Shown here one piece after another: positions 31,484 through 45,805 of a stretch of 64,000 nucleotides of DNA. The position numbers and the translations under genes were made by a program. The stretch lies in assembly GCA_944989445.1 (NCBI GenBank), contig CALYLW010000057.1, positions 186,001 through 250,000 of the forward strand, in the 5' to 3' direction. The notes under the pieces are model-generated. The model searched no databases and had not been told where the DNA came from. It worked only from the letters and a program-made list of their open reading frames with translations. The stretch is from Ampullaceana balthica. Its lineage: Eukaryota; Mollusca; Gastropoda; Lymnaeidae. Each line of letters starts with the position of its first letter. The stretch's first letter is position 1.

Positions 31484-32329
31484 CCGTGATCATTAACAAA
31501 CATTTACACTCACCATCAACTAGGGGTTTTCGGATTTCGGCTCTGGCAAATCCGCCATTTTCACTTCAAAAATCCTGTCAAATACGGCTGGATTTCAAAA
31601 TTTTGAATCCGGTATAGCACTACAATCAACATTGTCTTTATTTTAATATCCGTAAGGAAGTTCGCTTGTCGCCTTCGTATACTAGTCTGCAAAATAAGTT
31701 TTATATTGAAACTTAAGCTAAACCGGAAGGCAGAAATACTTTTATCATAAACATTGCGACTACCTAAAAACATTTAGAAATACCCATTTACACGCATTCT
31801 ATACACTATACAAGAATGATTTATTCCTTAAGTCAGTAAGTAGTCCCTCACTAATCGAATCCTAAGTCACTGAAATGTCAACTCCTATCTGACACCAACA
31901 ACTGTCATCACGTACACGATCTCTTATCTTATCACGACAACATCAGTTCCACTAGTAAACCAGGCCACTACACGTCATCAACTCTATCGTACTCCCCCCT
32001 CCCCACACACACACACATCCATCTCCCATTTCTCACCCTTTCCTCTCATTTTTGGTTCGTGTTACTTTGCTATGTGACTCTACCCGGAACAATGAAAAGC
32101 CATGACTTCCTAAACAAAACGAAAAGCTGTTGTGTAGTGTAGTCTAATACCGAACAAGAAACCTCATTGGCGGACCGCGGTTGTAATGACTTTCGGAAAC
32201 GGTCATTTAAAATGACGTTAATAGAAGCTAAGTGTCCAGAGACACTTGCTAGACAAAACCAATGCATATCAGTATCAGCTGTTACATCATAATGGTCGTG
32301 AACGGGGTTAATGGATGGTTTGTCGGTCT
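31484..32329. other. no recognised feature
   Basis: Mixed-composition noncoding DNA with a short (CA)n tract near 32002-32016. Confidence 0.5.
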
Positions 32330-32800
32330 GTGGTGTGGATGGTGGATTTATGGTGCTGTCGATGAGTAGTTGGTGCTGTTGATGGATATACAGGTGGCAT
32401 TGGTTTGTGATAAGGATGGTGGATCAGAGGTGAGGATGGTGGATTAATGGAGTGGATGTTGGATTAGTGTTGATGACGGTGGATTAGTGGTGAGGATGGT
32501 GGATTAATAGAGAGGATTTTGGATTAGTGGAGTGCATTATGGATTAGTAAATAGGATTTTGGATTAGCGGAGAAGATGTTGGATTAGTTGTGAGGATGAT
32601 GGATTAGTAGTGATGATGTTGGATTAGTGGTTGGGATTAGTGGTGAGAATGGTGGAGTAATAGAGAAGGTTTTGGATTAGTGGATTGGATTATGGATTAG
32701 TAAAGAGGATTTTGGATTAGCGGAGAAGATGTTGGACTAGTTGTGAGGATGCTGGATTAGTGGTGAGGATTTTGGATTATTGGTTTTGTTGGTGGTTTGT
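32330..32800. repeat. degenerate about 20-bp repeat (GGATTAGTGG core)
   Basis: Around 22 imperfect units of the type GTGAGGATGGTGGATTAGTG. Confidence 0.85.
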
Positions 32801-33183
32801 GGCGAGTTAGTCTGATCAACATATTAAAAAAACCAACCACACAAACCCCACTAGAGCGTCGCCCCCACAGACATGTACATGTTGGTGTCTCGGCGCCAGT
32901 GCTTACACTCATTGATTCCATGTCAACAGAGAAATTCCATCTAAAGTCACGCAGCGGTGAGAATTGAGGTTTTCACAAAGTCGTGTCGTGTGACCACCGT
33001 ATATGACATGATGGGGTGAGGGGTGTATGTGTTATACTTATGCTGGTAGAATATGTGTGGATAGTGGGTGAGCTGTTTGAATACAGTTTTTTTGGAGGAT
33101 GGGAAGGGGGGGGGGAGGAATCGCAACTGATCAAAAGTTACTATCTTAAAAGTAAACAAGAATAATAAAATGTAAAAAAATAT

Positions 33184-33500
33184 TATTTTAAAAAGGACAC
33201 GCTTTTATTTACAAACATTTACAGACTGAAACGCGCTGATCTCCCCTGTCCTTGATGTAAACACGGGAATTTGGTAAACGAGGGCTGGAGTGAAACCAGT
33301 GAGCCATGGAGGTCAACTCTAGCAGACGACTATACATTCTAAATAGTGATGAATAGAGATAAACTAAAAATTGATTAATTTAATTACGGTAAATTCGATC
33401 AATCTGAAATTTTGATACAATGCATTGTCATCCAAGATCTATCTTTGGTGAAATTTTGAGATCTCTAGGACCATCACAAGTGGTTTAATTTTACGTTTCA
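33184..33500 (+). repeat. dispersed copy of the ~550-bp repeat family, diverged
   Basis: Shares ACATTTACAGACTGAAAC, GATAAACTAAAAATTGATTA and GAAATTTTGATACAATGCAT with the array at 37808-40610. Confidence 0.75.
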
Positions 33501-34587
33501 AGATTTGAAGGAAGGATGGATGGATGAATACAACATACAAACAGTGTGACTGTTTTTATAAAAGCGTGTAAAATAGGAAAGTATGTGGTGTGTGTGTAAA
33601 AAGAAAAAAAAAGTCTGGGCGGATGGTGGTATGGGTAAATATTTTCAATTCAACGACATGCTATTTGCAGGCATCCTGTAGAATACCACAAGTATTGTCC
33701 GACAATGGTTTTATTAACGATAACTGGCGAAAGAGTTGACCATTATAACAGATCCGGTGAAGTAGTTGTTATAGTGTTGTAATTAAACTGAAAACTATTC
33801 TTTAAAAAGAATAAAATTTGAAACGATGCATCTAATCTTAAGTAATCAAACGGCTGCCAGGCTCTCTGTTATGCCACTGAGATGCAGTTCTCTATTAGGC
33901 CATAGATGGGAAATTGCAGGTTCTTTTTTAAAGAGATAATCATTATCAGATTGTCTCATAATGAGATAAAGTGATACAATGAGAGGGGTGAAAGAGAGAG
34001 AACAAAAATTAGACGCTTCTTAATAACAATTTCATTTAATCGTAACATTTATGTGAGAAAGTATCTAGTTGACGTGTGTGAAACATTTCACCTGCTTCAA
34101 CTTTGTATGAGACGACAATAGAACACACGAAATGCAATTTGTGGCACTGGCCAACTGCACGACTTTGATATTGGGTAGGTTCAATATTTAAATTCCACAT
34201 GTTATTTTCAAACAGAAAACACAAGAAACAACACACACACACACACACACAAATAAAAACAACAACAACAAAAATACAAATCCCCCCCCCCATTCCCGTA
34301 GATTTCCAGTTTGGTTGAGTTTAGATGCAAACTGGTAATAGCCCGCCCTCGCCTCACATCTTACCCGCCAAAAGGCCCAACATGCCAACAGCAGCTACCA
34401 AAAAGACAACAACAAGGGAGTTTCACCGTCACACGTAACGCATCTACCGAGAGGACCGCGGTGTCGAGTTTATCAGAAGTGTTATCTTCCATTCGCTACG
34501 TCATCAACATGATTTACAACTTCACAGTCAAACGTTATAAACGACATCAACAGGTCATTCACTTGCCCTGGCCAGCGACCACGGACA

Positions 34588-35615
34588 GATCAAACACATC
34601 AGACAAATACATCAGACAAACTCATCAGACAAACACATCAGACAAACACATCAGACAAACACATCAGACAAATACATCAGACAAATACATCAGACAAATA
34701 CATCAGACAAACTCATCAGACAAACACATCAGACAAACACATCAGACAAACACATCAGACAAATACATCAGACAAATACATCAGACAAACACATCAGACA
34801 AATACATCAGACAAACACATCAGACAAACACATCAGACAGAGACATCAGACAAATACATCAGACAAATACATCAGACAAATACATCAGACAAATACATCA
34901 GACAAATACATCAGACAAATACATCAGACAAATACATCAGACAAACTCATCAGACAAACCCATCAGACAAACACATCTGACAAACACATCAGACAAACTC
35001 ATCAGACAAACCCATCAGACAAACACATCAGACAAACACATCAGACAAACACATCAGACAAACACATCAGACAAATACATCAGACAAATACATCAGACAA
35101 ATACATCAGACAAATACATCAGACAAACACATCAGACAAATACATCAGACAAACTCATCAGACAAACACATCAGACAGAGACATCAGACAAACACATCAG
35201 GCAGAGACATCAGACAAACATATCAGACAAACATATCAGACAAACATATTAGACAAACATATCAGACAAACACATCAGACAAACACATCAGACAAACACA
35301 TCAGACAGAGACATCAGACAAACACATCAGACAGAGACATCAGACAAACACATTAGACAAGCACATCAGACAGAGACATCAGACAAACGCATCAGCCAGA
35401 GACATCAGACAAACACATTAGACAAACACATCAGACAGAGACATCAGACAAACACATTAGACAAACACATCAGACAGAGACATCAGACAAACACATTAGA
35501 CAAACACATAAGACAGAGACATCAGACAAACACATTAGACAAACACATAAGACAAACACATTAGACAAACACATCAGACAAACATATTGACAAACACACT
35601 AGACAAACACATTAA
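34588..35615. repeat. 12-bp minisatellite (ACATCAGACAAA)
   Basis: About 85 units. Because 12 is a multiple of three, a 313-codon frame (34311-35252) passes through it, giving repeated HQTNTSDK-type peptide; there is no other sign of a gene. Right-hand units are more diverged (ACATTAGACAAA, GACAGAGACATC). Confidence 0.97.
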
Positions 35616-37007
35616 ACTGTAATTTAATTTTACTTACCCGCTAGCCCCACAGAGAAATAGAATTATTGTAATCCATGAATAATCTACTTAATCCATAATA
35701 TGTTGCTATGTGACGATGGAATAAATCCGGGTGTGCTTTTCCTTCCCGAATCGCTGACCTTTTAATGCGCCGGTCAACGCCAAACTAAAGACTAATAACA
35801 CTTAGATCTAGCGCTGTGCATGTCTGAGAGGTCCTGGCTATTTAATTCATTTGTCCTAGTTTCAAACCAAAACACACACGTACACATTAAATTGTACACT
35901 TCTGCAGCACGTACACACAGGTGGTACATCCGTGTATAATCAAGTGTACACCAGGGTACAGTCGGGACAAACACAATGAATGAAATGAAACTAAAAGGTA
36001 GCAGTGAAAGCTAGTTCACCTGAGCATCCCTTGTGATATCGGTTACAGGTAGCAGTGCAGGTGAAAGGGGGGCGGAGGGGGAGATAACGGTGGGGCAGAC
36101 TCGGTGCTGTAAACTCTCTGTTGTTTGATGGCCCGCGTCCCTGCCCTGGTCGCTTTAACTTTAAAGTTTTGTTTGAATGGATTCATGTCAGAGAAGCAAG
36201 GCCGTTGGGGTTGACATAGGGCGTCACTTAAAGAGGATAATAAATGGGACATAAATTGTCAATAAATCTGTTTTTATAGTAGGAGATTAACCAATCTAAG
36301 TGTGAAATCGGGACCCTTAATACACCCCCCTCCCCCACCGCTGTTTCTTTATCCGAAAGAAGAATGGCCACAATTTCAAGCACATATTAGACAACACACA
36401 TTTAATACTAATTTATTTAGTAGGTATCGACACGAAATGCTGGCATTGCAGCCCAGCCTCTGAAACAGTAGTGCACCCGCTGACATCGTGCCCCGCACTG
36501 GACATTGTCGTTGGGGAGGGAGGTAGGTGGCGGTCGAGTCCTAGGCTACGCTCGGATGATGTTGTAAGGCACTGCCCAGCAGCTGGCGGAGGTTACCAAA
36601 GTGTTTCAGAGAGAGAGAGAGATATCAAGATTTCCAGAATATGCATTTCAGTACCACGTTTGTTGCCCATCACATGTAAAAGTCTAGATGACCATTAAAA
36701 CTTGATATTGTAATTAAAATACAATTATTTCTACTGGATTTTTAAAAAAAAGAAGGAAAAAAAGGTGTGCGTTGACCCTAAATAAACATCCCAGGTCAGG
36801 TGACTGCGCATCGAGCGAGCGTACGTTGAGCTAACGTGACTCGGATAGTCCCTGATGTTGAATGTGGTCGCTAATTAGCGCCGTGTTTATCTGAATGTCC
36901 ATACGTGGAAATAAAAACCAACAACATATTTGGACCAAAGTTTGGACAGTATAGTAGTCCTGAATGGACCCTGGCCTTCTACGGCCTATTTTTTGTGTGT
37001 CCCTAGG
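35616..37007. other. no recognised gene
   Basis: Noncoding. A weak minus-strand donor (GCTCAG/GTGAAC) is visible near 36020; otherwise nothing. Confidence 0.45.
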
Positions 37008-37733
37008 TCATGTCATGAGCAGGTACAGAGGGACAGACTGTGCGGACTCAAGCTCTAGGTTCTGTCATAAGCAGGTACAGAGGGACAGACTGTGCGGACT
37101 CTAGCTCTAGGTTCTGTCATGAGCAGGTACAGGGGGACAGACTGTGCGGACTCTAGCTCTAGGTTCTGTCATGAGCAGGTACAGGGGGACAGACTGTGCG
37201 GACTCTAGCTCTAGGTTCTGTCATGAGCAGGTACAGAGGGACAGACTGTGCGGACTCTAGCTCTAGGTTCTGTCATGAGCAGGTACAGAGGGACAGACTG
37301 TGCGGACTCTAGCTCTAGGTTCTGTCATGAGCAGGTACAGAGGGACAGACTGTGCGGACTCTAGCTCTAGATTCTGTCATGAGCAGGTACAGGGGGACAG
37401 ACTGTGCGGACTCTAGCTCTAGGTTCTGTCATGAGCAGGTACAGGGGGACAGACTGTGCGGACTCTAGCTCTAGGTTCTGTCATGAGCAGGTACAGAGGG
37501 ACAGACTGTGCGGACTCTAGCTCTAGGTTCTGTCATGAGCAGGTACAGGGGGACAGACTGTGCGGACTCTAGCTCTAGGTTCTGTCATGAGCAGGTACAG
37601 AGGGACAGACTGTGCGGACTCTAGCTCTAGGTTCTGTCATGAGCAGGTACAGAGGGACAGACTGTGCGGACTCTAGCTCTAGGTTCTGTCATGAGCAGGT
37701 ACAGAGGGACAGACTGTGCGGACTCTAGCTTGC
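37008..37733. repeat. 52-bp minisatellite, 14 units
   Basis: Highly uniform unit containing GTCATGAGCAGGTACAG, GGGACAGACTGTGCGGACTC and TAGCTCTAGGTTCT; near identity implies recent expansion. Confidence 0.97.
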
Positions 37734-37807
37734 ACCATGTTAGACACACCCGGTTTTCCAAATTGAAATGTTATGTTTAAATATAATTTTGTCAAACGTT
37801 TACATAT

Positions 37808-38723
37808 GGATTTTTAAAAAACAAACCCGTAAAAACAAAGTTTTTGACTATAAATCCCTTATATATGAGACATAACTAACAGTAGTGATTATTTTCAAAC
37901 GCTACAAACATTTACAGACTGACACCGAGTGATGTCCCTTGTCTTTAATAAATGGGGGTGGGACGTGAGGGGGTTTCGGCACGACGGTCGGCGTCAACTC
38001 AAACTCACGTGGAAGTGGCAGAAAAAAACAATAACAAACCGTGAATTTGAATTACATACCTCATATAAGGATAAACTAAAAATGCATTAATTTAATTACG
38101 GGTACGTTCGATCGATCTGAAATTTTGATACGATGCATTGTTAGGTTAGACGGGTCCGTGTGCCAAATTTCAGCTCGTTCCGATCACGGGAAGTGGGTCA
38201 TTTTCGACTTTTGTTTTTCCGCCCGCCCGCCCAGCCCATGAGATGATGAGATGATGAGACGGCCGCGAAGTTAATATAAGAGATTTAAATAAAACAAACC
38301 CGTAAAAACAAAGTTTTTGACTATAAATCCCTTATATATGAGACATAACTAACAGTAGTGATTATTTTTAAACATTTACAGACTGACACTGAGTGATGTC
38401 CCTTGTCTTTAATAAATGGGGGTGGGATGTGAGGGGTGTCGGCACGACGGTCGTCGTCAACACGACGGTCGGCGTCAACTCAAACTCACGTGGAACTGGA
38501 ATTTTAATATAAAAAAAAACAGTGAATTTTGAATTACATACCTCATATAAGGATAAACTAAAAATGCATTAATTTAATTACGGTACGTTAGATCGATATG
38601 AAATTTTGATACGATGCATTGTTAGGTCAGACGGGTCCGTGTGCCAAATTTCAGTTTGATCGGATCATGGGAAGTGGGTCATTTTTGACTTCTGTTTTTC
38701 CGCCCGCCGAGCCCAAGACAGAC

Positions 38724-38808
<85 letters not shown>

Positions 38809-40610
38809 ACGCCGGTGAAGTTAATATAAGGGATTTAATAAAACAAACCCGTAAAAACAAAGTTTTTGACTATAAATCCCTTATATATGAGACATAACTA
38901 ACAGTATTGATTATTTTCAAACATTTACAGACTGAATCTGTCTTAACACAAGTTTGCTTCATAACCCTAGGGGGGGAGGGGTGGGTGGGAGGGGGAGAAG
39001 GGGAAAAGTCTGGTCACCGATTCGCTTGACCGAGCTCAGAGTGACACGTAAAATGTAAACAAAAGCGCACCGTCGTTTCGTTGGGTCGCCTCAATGCTCA
39101 AACTTTCACGTGGCAAAAAAACAATAACAAATCGTGATTTTAAATTACATACCTCATATAAGGATAAACTAAAAATGCATTAATTTAATTACGGTACGTT
39201 CGATCGATCTGAAATTTTGATACGATGCATTGTTAGGTAAGACGGGTCCGTGTGCCAAATTTCAGTTCGATCGGATCATTGGAAGTGGGTCATTTTTGAC
39301 TTCTGTTTTTCCGCCCGCCGAGCCCATGAGATGATGAGAGAGAGACAGACAGAGAGAGAGAGACGGCCGCGAAGTTAATATAAGGGATTTAATTAAACAA
39401 CCCCGTAAAAACAAAGTTTTTGACTATAAATCCCTTATAGATGAGACATAACTAAAAGTATTGATTATATTCAAACATTTACAGACTGAATCTGTCTTAA
39501 CTCAACTTTGCATCATAACCCTAGTGGGGGGGGGAGGGGTGGGTGGGGGGAGAGGGGAAAAGTCTGGTCACCGATTCGCTTGACCGAGCTCAGAGTGACA
39601 CGTAAAATGTAAACAAAAGCGCACCGTCGTTTCGTTGGGTCGCCTCAATGCTCAAACTTTCACGTGGCAAAAAAACAATAACAAATCGTGAATTAAAATT
39701 ACATACCTCATATAAGGATAAACTAAAAATGCATTAATTTAATTACGGTACGTTCGATCGATCTGAAATTTTGATACGATGCATTGTTAGGTAAGACGGG
39801 TCCGTGTGCCAAATTTCAGTTCGATCGGATCATTGGAAGTGGGTCATTTTCGACTTTTGTTTTTCCGCCCGCCGAGCCCATGAGATGATGAGAGAGAGAC
39901 AGAGAGAGAGACAGACAGACAGAGAGAGACGGCGGTGAAGTTAATATAAGGGATTTAAAAATAGTTGAATAGATGGCAATCTTGACACACGATGTAAAAT
40001 CAACATCAATTAATCAATTAGCAAATAAAACAAAAGGCAAACAAATGTTACCAACCTTAATGTCCTCGATAGACATTTTCAGAGTTAACAGCCCTTTTGG
40101 GAACTCTGACTGCCCTGTCACTGTTCACTCCTTTTTGTCCCTCATGCAGCGAGGTAGAAAACATTACATAAAATTAAACAACCCGTAAAAACAACGTTTT
40201 TGACTATAATTCACTCATATACGAGACATAACTTAAATGATTGACTATGTGCAATATAATATGCACCGCGCGACAAATATTTACGGACTGAAACTGACTG
40301 ACTCACCTTGCTGTAAAACACGGGATGTGGTCATCGATGTCTGGAGTGAACTCCAGTGAAACGTGGATGTCAACAATAGCAGACCGTTACATAGAGTTAC
40401 ATAGAGATAAACTAAAAATGCATTAATATAATTATGGTACATTCGATCGATCTGAAATTTTGATACAATGCATTGTTAGGTAATACGAGTCTATGTGCAT
40501 AATTTCAGCTCGATAGCATCACGGAAAGTGTGTCATTTTTTACTTTTGTTTTTTCCGCCTGCCCGACCGGTCACGACAGACAAGACGGTGAAGTTAATAT
40601 AAGGGATTTA
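37808..40610 (+). repeat. head-to-tail array of a ~470-560-bp interspersed repeat
   Basis: Starts of successive units (ACCCGTAAAAACAAAGTTTT) at about 37825, 38298, 38847, 39401 and 40191. Each unit contains ATAAATCCCTTATATATGAG near its start, GGATAAACTAAAAATGCATT and TCTGAAATTTTGATACGATG in the middle, TTTTTCCGCCCGCC and a GA-rich run, and ends GAAGTTAATATAAGGGATTT. AAATCCCTTATAT and ATATAAGGGATTT thus form inverted motifs. About 200 bp of unrelated DNA (39963-40165) precedes the last unit. No coding capacity. Confidence 0.9.
38726..38810. repeat. (GA)n microsatellite inside the ~550-bp repeat
   Basis: Expansion of the short GA run that every unit carries just before its end; sister units at 39340-39362 and 39890-39926 have shorter versions. 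Confidence 0.95.
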
Positions 40611-41029
40611 ATAACGTTGCCGCGTGTATTAAATTTGCCGCATTGATGAGCAGGGTGGCCAGCAAATAGGAGAAGATTAAAACCCATGTACTGAATTTCA
40701 GCAAAAGTAAATGTTTGCAGTGTTCTGTTGACCAGATATTTTTGCCATTAAAAATTTAATTAAAATTCAGTTGCTCACTACGCAAATGACGTAAAAAAGC
40801 TGCAAGATTGAAACCATTCTTTCTCCCCGCCACACTCTTTCCTATGCACTGCAAGCAATATTTGCTCGCGCACAGTTCTGTGTGTTGTCTATGTATAGAA
40901 TTAGGAATTACATTACGGAAAAAAAGAAAGGCAATGAATTGAATGTCATTCAAGCATCAAATTGTTCTGTCGTGTTCCATCAGTGACGTCATGTCACGCA
41001 GATGCCCCGCCCAAATTGAGATAAACCTT

Positions 41030-42135
41030 CGTTTTTTTAAAAATCCTTTATATTAACTTATGGTGTCTGGTTGATTGCTTGTTTGTCGAAAAAACTTTGG
41101 ATCGATTTTAACCCACTTCCTCGTAAGCTAGCGAGCTGAAATTTTACAGGCAGACTCGTGCCGATAATAAAAACGCTGTATCAAAATTTGAGATCGATCG
41201 CATGTACTGTAATTAAATTATTGAATTTTTAGTTTATGTTATCTATCTCTATGTATCATGTTAAATTTTTGAGATAGAGTGTCGCGGTGCGTATTATATT
41301 GAACGACCTTTTTATTACCACGTTTTTATTAACTCGCTTTCGTTCCTGTTTGTTGGTTGGTTTGTCCAAGATTTTTTCAAATCTGCCAACGTAAAATTGA
41401 ACCACTTCTGATGGTCCTAGAGATCTGAAAATTTTACCACAATGGATGACAATGTATTGTATCAAAATTTCAGATCGATCGAATGGACCGTTATTAAATT
41501 ATTGAACTTTTTAGTTTATCTATAGTCTATATTTAAGCATCTGTACCGTCTGCTTTTGTTGACATCCGTGAGTTCACCCCGTGACCACCTCACAATGTTT
41601 TTAAAACGTTGGGCGGGCGCTTGTGATGTGTTTATTAAAAAAAAATAGAGGTAAAAAATATTTTAAAAACCCAGGTTGTTATAAGTTGGTGTTTGGTATA
41701 AAAATTAAAGATTTCTAATTTAGAAGACAAAAGAGAGATCTATAAGTGAGAGAATGAGTGAACCGCATATGTTAAACCTTATAAGCGCCCGCCCCACGTT
41801 TTTAGTCATATTAAATCGAAGTACTTGAACTAATAAGTTTTAACTTATTTTCTTCTTTTTAGTCCGCTTATAAAAACGTGGCTTTTTAAAATCTTTTTTT
41901 TACTTCTATTTATTAATACTTTCCTGTTGCGCGATTCGGTGCGTATTATATTGACAATACTTTTTATAAACATATTCTCCATCGGTGCGCATTATATTAA
42001 ACACGTTTAACGAGACATAACTAACATTTTGTATTTTTGTATTGCCTTGCGCTGCGTATTATAATGAACATTCTTTTAGTTATGTCTCGTACATAAAGGA
42101 TTTATAGTCAAAAACTTGGTTTTTTACGGGTTCTT
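41030..42135 (-). repeat. diverged inverted copies of the ~550-bp repeat
   Basis: Reverse-orientation pieces: ATCAAAATTTCAGATCGATC with TTTAGTTTATC near 41459-41520 and GTTATGTCTCGTACATAAAG, GGATTTATAGTCAAAAAC at 42078-42120. CGGTGCGTATTATATTGA recurs near 41284, 41937 and 42053. Confidence 0.7.
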
Positions 42136-42711
42136 TTTATTATGCTTTTAAAAGACTGTTTTTCTACAGCTTACTGTGCAGTAGTTTTATCGAAATATAT
42201 GTGTAAAAAAATTGTAACATATCCATGCAGCCCCTCCCTCCCCCCCCCTTGTTCAAATCTAAGAAACGGAATATAATGAATGAATGAAAGGATTGTTTGA
42301 AAAGATTAACATTTACAGTAATTTCAACATTCTAGAGAAAGTGTAGTGTGGTCGTGTGTCTGCATGTGTGTGAGTATGTGTGGCGATAGGTTGTGTTTTA
42401 TTGATGCTAACTGCGCGCCGTTGTTAAAGGTCGGCATTATTTTAGGAGCGTTGATCAAGGTCGCGAGAAGACGACACAAAAAATGTCAGCAATGTTATTA
42501 AAATAATTGTAAGTAGCGTCTCTGTCTTACGTGTTTCGTTTCTTTTAGCCCAAAATCCTAGATTTAAAGGTTACCAGGAAATGGCTTAGTGAATTAAGAG
42601 CCATGCACCTAGGGGCCGGGCGGCTTTTAACTCTCCCTAAACCGACCACAAAATTATATTCACGAAATGCCTGCAGTTGGTAGAAAATGTTATATGACCT
42701 AACTAGACAGA
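42136..42711. other. no recognised feature
   Basis: Noncoding, mixed composition, with a C-rich run near 42240. Confidence 0.5.
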
Positions 42712-43097
<386 letters not shown>

Positions 43098-43423
43098 CAT
43101 CGGGAAGGTTAGGATAAATATCCCAAGTCTAACACTTGGAAAGGGATTCTCTTAACATTGTCATAGACAACTTTCAAGAATTTTAATTCACATCTATTCC
43201 TTTAAAAAAAACAATTGTCTTCAGAGCAGCTTACAGATGTAGTTTGGTTAAATGGAGGGAGTGTGACATGTGTTTGACTGTGGGGGACAATAAACCTTGA
43301 ATTCTATCCCCGTCCCAGTCAACAAATCCACGTTTATGTATTTTAAATTCAACAGTTGCTGCTTGAATAATTATAGGTCTAAGGTTATTTTACAAATATA
43401 CACATATATATATATTTACTTTT

Positions 43424-43937
43424 AAATCCCTTATATTAACTTCACCGCCGTCTCTGTCTCTGTCGTTCTGTCGTCATCTCATGGGCGGGCGGAAAAACAA
43501 AATTAAAAAATGACCCACTTCCCGTGATCCGATCGAGCTGAAATTTGGCACATGGACCCGTCTCACCTAAAAATGCATCGTATCAAATTTCAGATCGATC
43601 GAACGTACCGTAATTAAATGTATGCCTTTTTAGTTTATCCTTATATAACGTATGTAATTCAAACACACTGTTATTGTTATTTTTTCACGGGATTATTCAG
43701 TCACGCGTTGACGCGACCCATCGAAGTACCGGCGTGCTTTTGTTTACATTTTACGTGTCACGCTGAGCTCGGTCAAGCGATCGGTGACCAGACTTTTCCC
43801 CTCAGGGTTATGAAGCAAAGTTGAGTTAAGACAGTTTCAGTCTGTAAATATTTGTATATACTTTTAGTTATGTCTCATATATAAGGGATTTATAGTCAAA
43901 AACTTTGTTTTTACGGGTTTGTTTTATTAAATCACGA
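43424..43937 (-). repeat. full-length inverted copy of the ~550-bp repeat
   Basis: Begins AAATCCCTTATATTAACTTC and ends TTTTTACGGGTTTGTTTTAT; 514 bp, colinear on the reverse strand with array units. Confidence 0.9.
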
Positions 43938-44776
43938 ATTGCCTTTACCTCCATTGTCTGACAAAAACAGCTGACATTGAGAATCTTAAACGCTTGTACC
44001 CGGTGGCTTTGTCCTACACAGCAGGCACCTGCGTAACATTAAACAAAAACTACATTGAGACACCCCCCCCACAGGATAAATTAGCCGTTAGCAATTGAAT
44101 TGAACACCAACAGAGCGACCCCTGTGACCTATGACCCCCAGCGGCAGGAAGATAATCTCCGAACAGAAAGGTGTCCTAATATCTTTCAGCAAATAGGACC
44201 CTAATGATTTATGGCTGATAAGGGCCACTCACCTGTCGGTTGGTGAAAGCGAATGTCACACCTGGTGTCAGAGAATTGTCTCTCCTGGAGCGACACCGGT
44301 GTAAGGTGACGTCATTTAATAGCACGTAGGCCCCCCCCCACCCCACCCTCCTCACCTCCTCAACAACCCATAAGAAAACGAGACATTACATTTCTTGACT
44401 ATGTGGCTTAAACAGTTTTTAAAAGAATTTTCTCAAATAATGAAATGTGTTATCAACAAAGTGAGAAATAAACTGGCCAGTGCTGTTACGGTCTCATATA
44501 CCAGCATTACGCACGTGACATCTATTTGTCGTTGGCTTTTCCAAATTGTCCATGTGCTCTCATGGACAGATTTCAGAATATCAAACGTGGAGTCATTTTC
44601 TCACACTTCACATTTAAACTATGACAATGACGTCATCATGACGATTTGCCGAGTGTCGGGTTTCGAATCTGTTTATATTCCAGAGTCCTGCAACCGATTT
44701 CAACTGTGGCACAAGACACGGATGTGCCGGGCTATAAATAACAATAATTCTTAAAACAACGGCACCTTGTCCCCTT
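43938..44776. other. noncoding; possible minus-strand splice donor
   Basis: Minus strand has GACAG/GTGAGTGG at 44233/44232, a good donor that could close a 5' UTR exon. No other support. Confidence 0.3.
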
Positions 44777-45063
44777 GGGGACCGTCCATAAAGTACGTCA
44801 CGCTATTTTTGACCATTTTTAACTCCCCCCTCCCCCCTGTCACAAATCTCGGACCCCCCCCCTTAAAGTATACGTCACACTTTAGAACAAAAAATAATGT
44901 TTTTTATTAACAAAATAATTAAAATTTAATATAAAACACAGTGACGTCACACATGACCGGACCCCTCCTCCCTCCCCTCCCTCCCCTCCCCCTTTCACAA
45001 ACTGTCACACTTTCTTACACCCCATCCCCCCTCTTGAGCGTGATATACCTTATGGACGACCCC
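44777..45063. mobile_element. PIF/Harbinger-like MITE, short subfamily copy C
   Basis: Termini GGGGACCGTCCATAAAGTA and TATGGACGACCCC with C-rich subterminal arms; the centre (ACAAAAAATAATGTTTTTTA) resembles copy A at 7505. Flanking trinucleotides CTT and TTG do not match. Confidence 0.75.
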
Positions 45064-45340
45064 TTGCGAGAAGTAGCCAGCTCGGCTCAAGAAATCAATA
45101 GAACTGATCAAAGAACGAACATTTCGTTTAGACCTTTGTCAATATTCTTAAAACAGTCATGTTAAAAAAACAACAACCCACAGTGAAATCCGGTAAAGAT
45201 GGTTTTATGTGCATGGTTAATGACATGGATTAATTAAGCTTAGCTACAGAACTGAGCTGTGCGGTACAATCCTTGTAATATTGTGTCATGTTGGCGGAGC
45301 CATGTTCATTTAACGAGGGGTAGGAGATAACTACATTATT

Positions 45341-45477
45341 GTGAAAGGCAGGGCCGGTGTTAGGCCACTGCAACCTATTAATTCCTTATCCCTACCCAAA
45401 CTGGGCCCCGCGCAATCCGTTTCGCATACTAAGCTGCATAGGGCCCCGCAATTGCTAAGACCGTCCCTGGTGAAAGG
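45341..45477. mobile_element. 121-bp hAT MITE with exact 8-bp duplication
   Basis: Element 45349-45469 starts CAGGGCCGGTGTTAG and ends as the inverse of CAGGGACGGTCTTAG; GTGAAAGG flanks both ends (45341-45348 and 45470-45477). Confidence 0.85.
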
Positions 45478-45480
45478 CAA

Positions 45481-45669
45481 TGTTCTCCTTTTAAGCTGAG
45501 CAGATTACTAACCGACGCCGCGCAGCAGTTTAGAATAACCACGCAGCAAATTTTGACAAGGACAATATAGTATGTTATGTGTTTTGTGGGGTTTAAATTT
45601 TTGCACAAAAAAATGGATGCTGTGCAACTTGTAATTTTCCACACGGACCAAGGAACCTTAGAGGGAACA
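45481..45669. mobile_element. MITE family with TGTTCCCTTTAA ends, copy 2
   Basis: Termini TGTTCTCCTTTTAA and GAGGGAACA; internal blocks as in copies 26488 and 63482. It begins three bases after the target duplication of the hAT MITE. Confidence 0.7.
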
Positions 45670-45805
45670 TGGGCGAAGGTTGTGGTAAAATGCGGATGGT
45701 GATTGGTAAATGTTGAAGATGTAGTCAAATGTAGGAGTCGCTACATGTTGGAGGTGTTGTTGGCTAACACGGTGAAAGGGGTTGTCCAGTTTATAAGTCA
45801 TGTTT

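Noticed and set aside
34311..35252. 313-codon open frame on the plus strand
   Set aside because: Almost entirely a 12-bp minisatellite, open only because the unit length is a multiple of three; no domain and no gene context.
44395..44754. 119-codon plus-strand frame
   Set aside because: No recognisable domain, ordinary composition, no splice context; likely chance.
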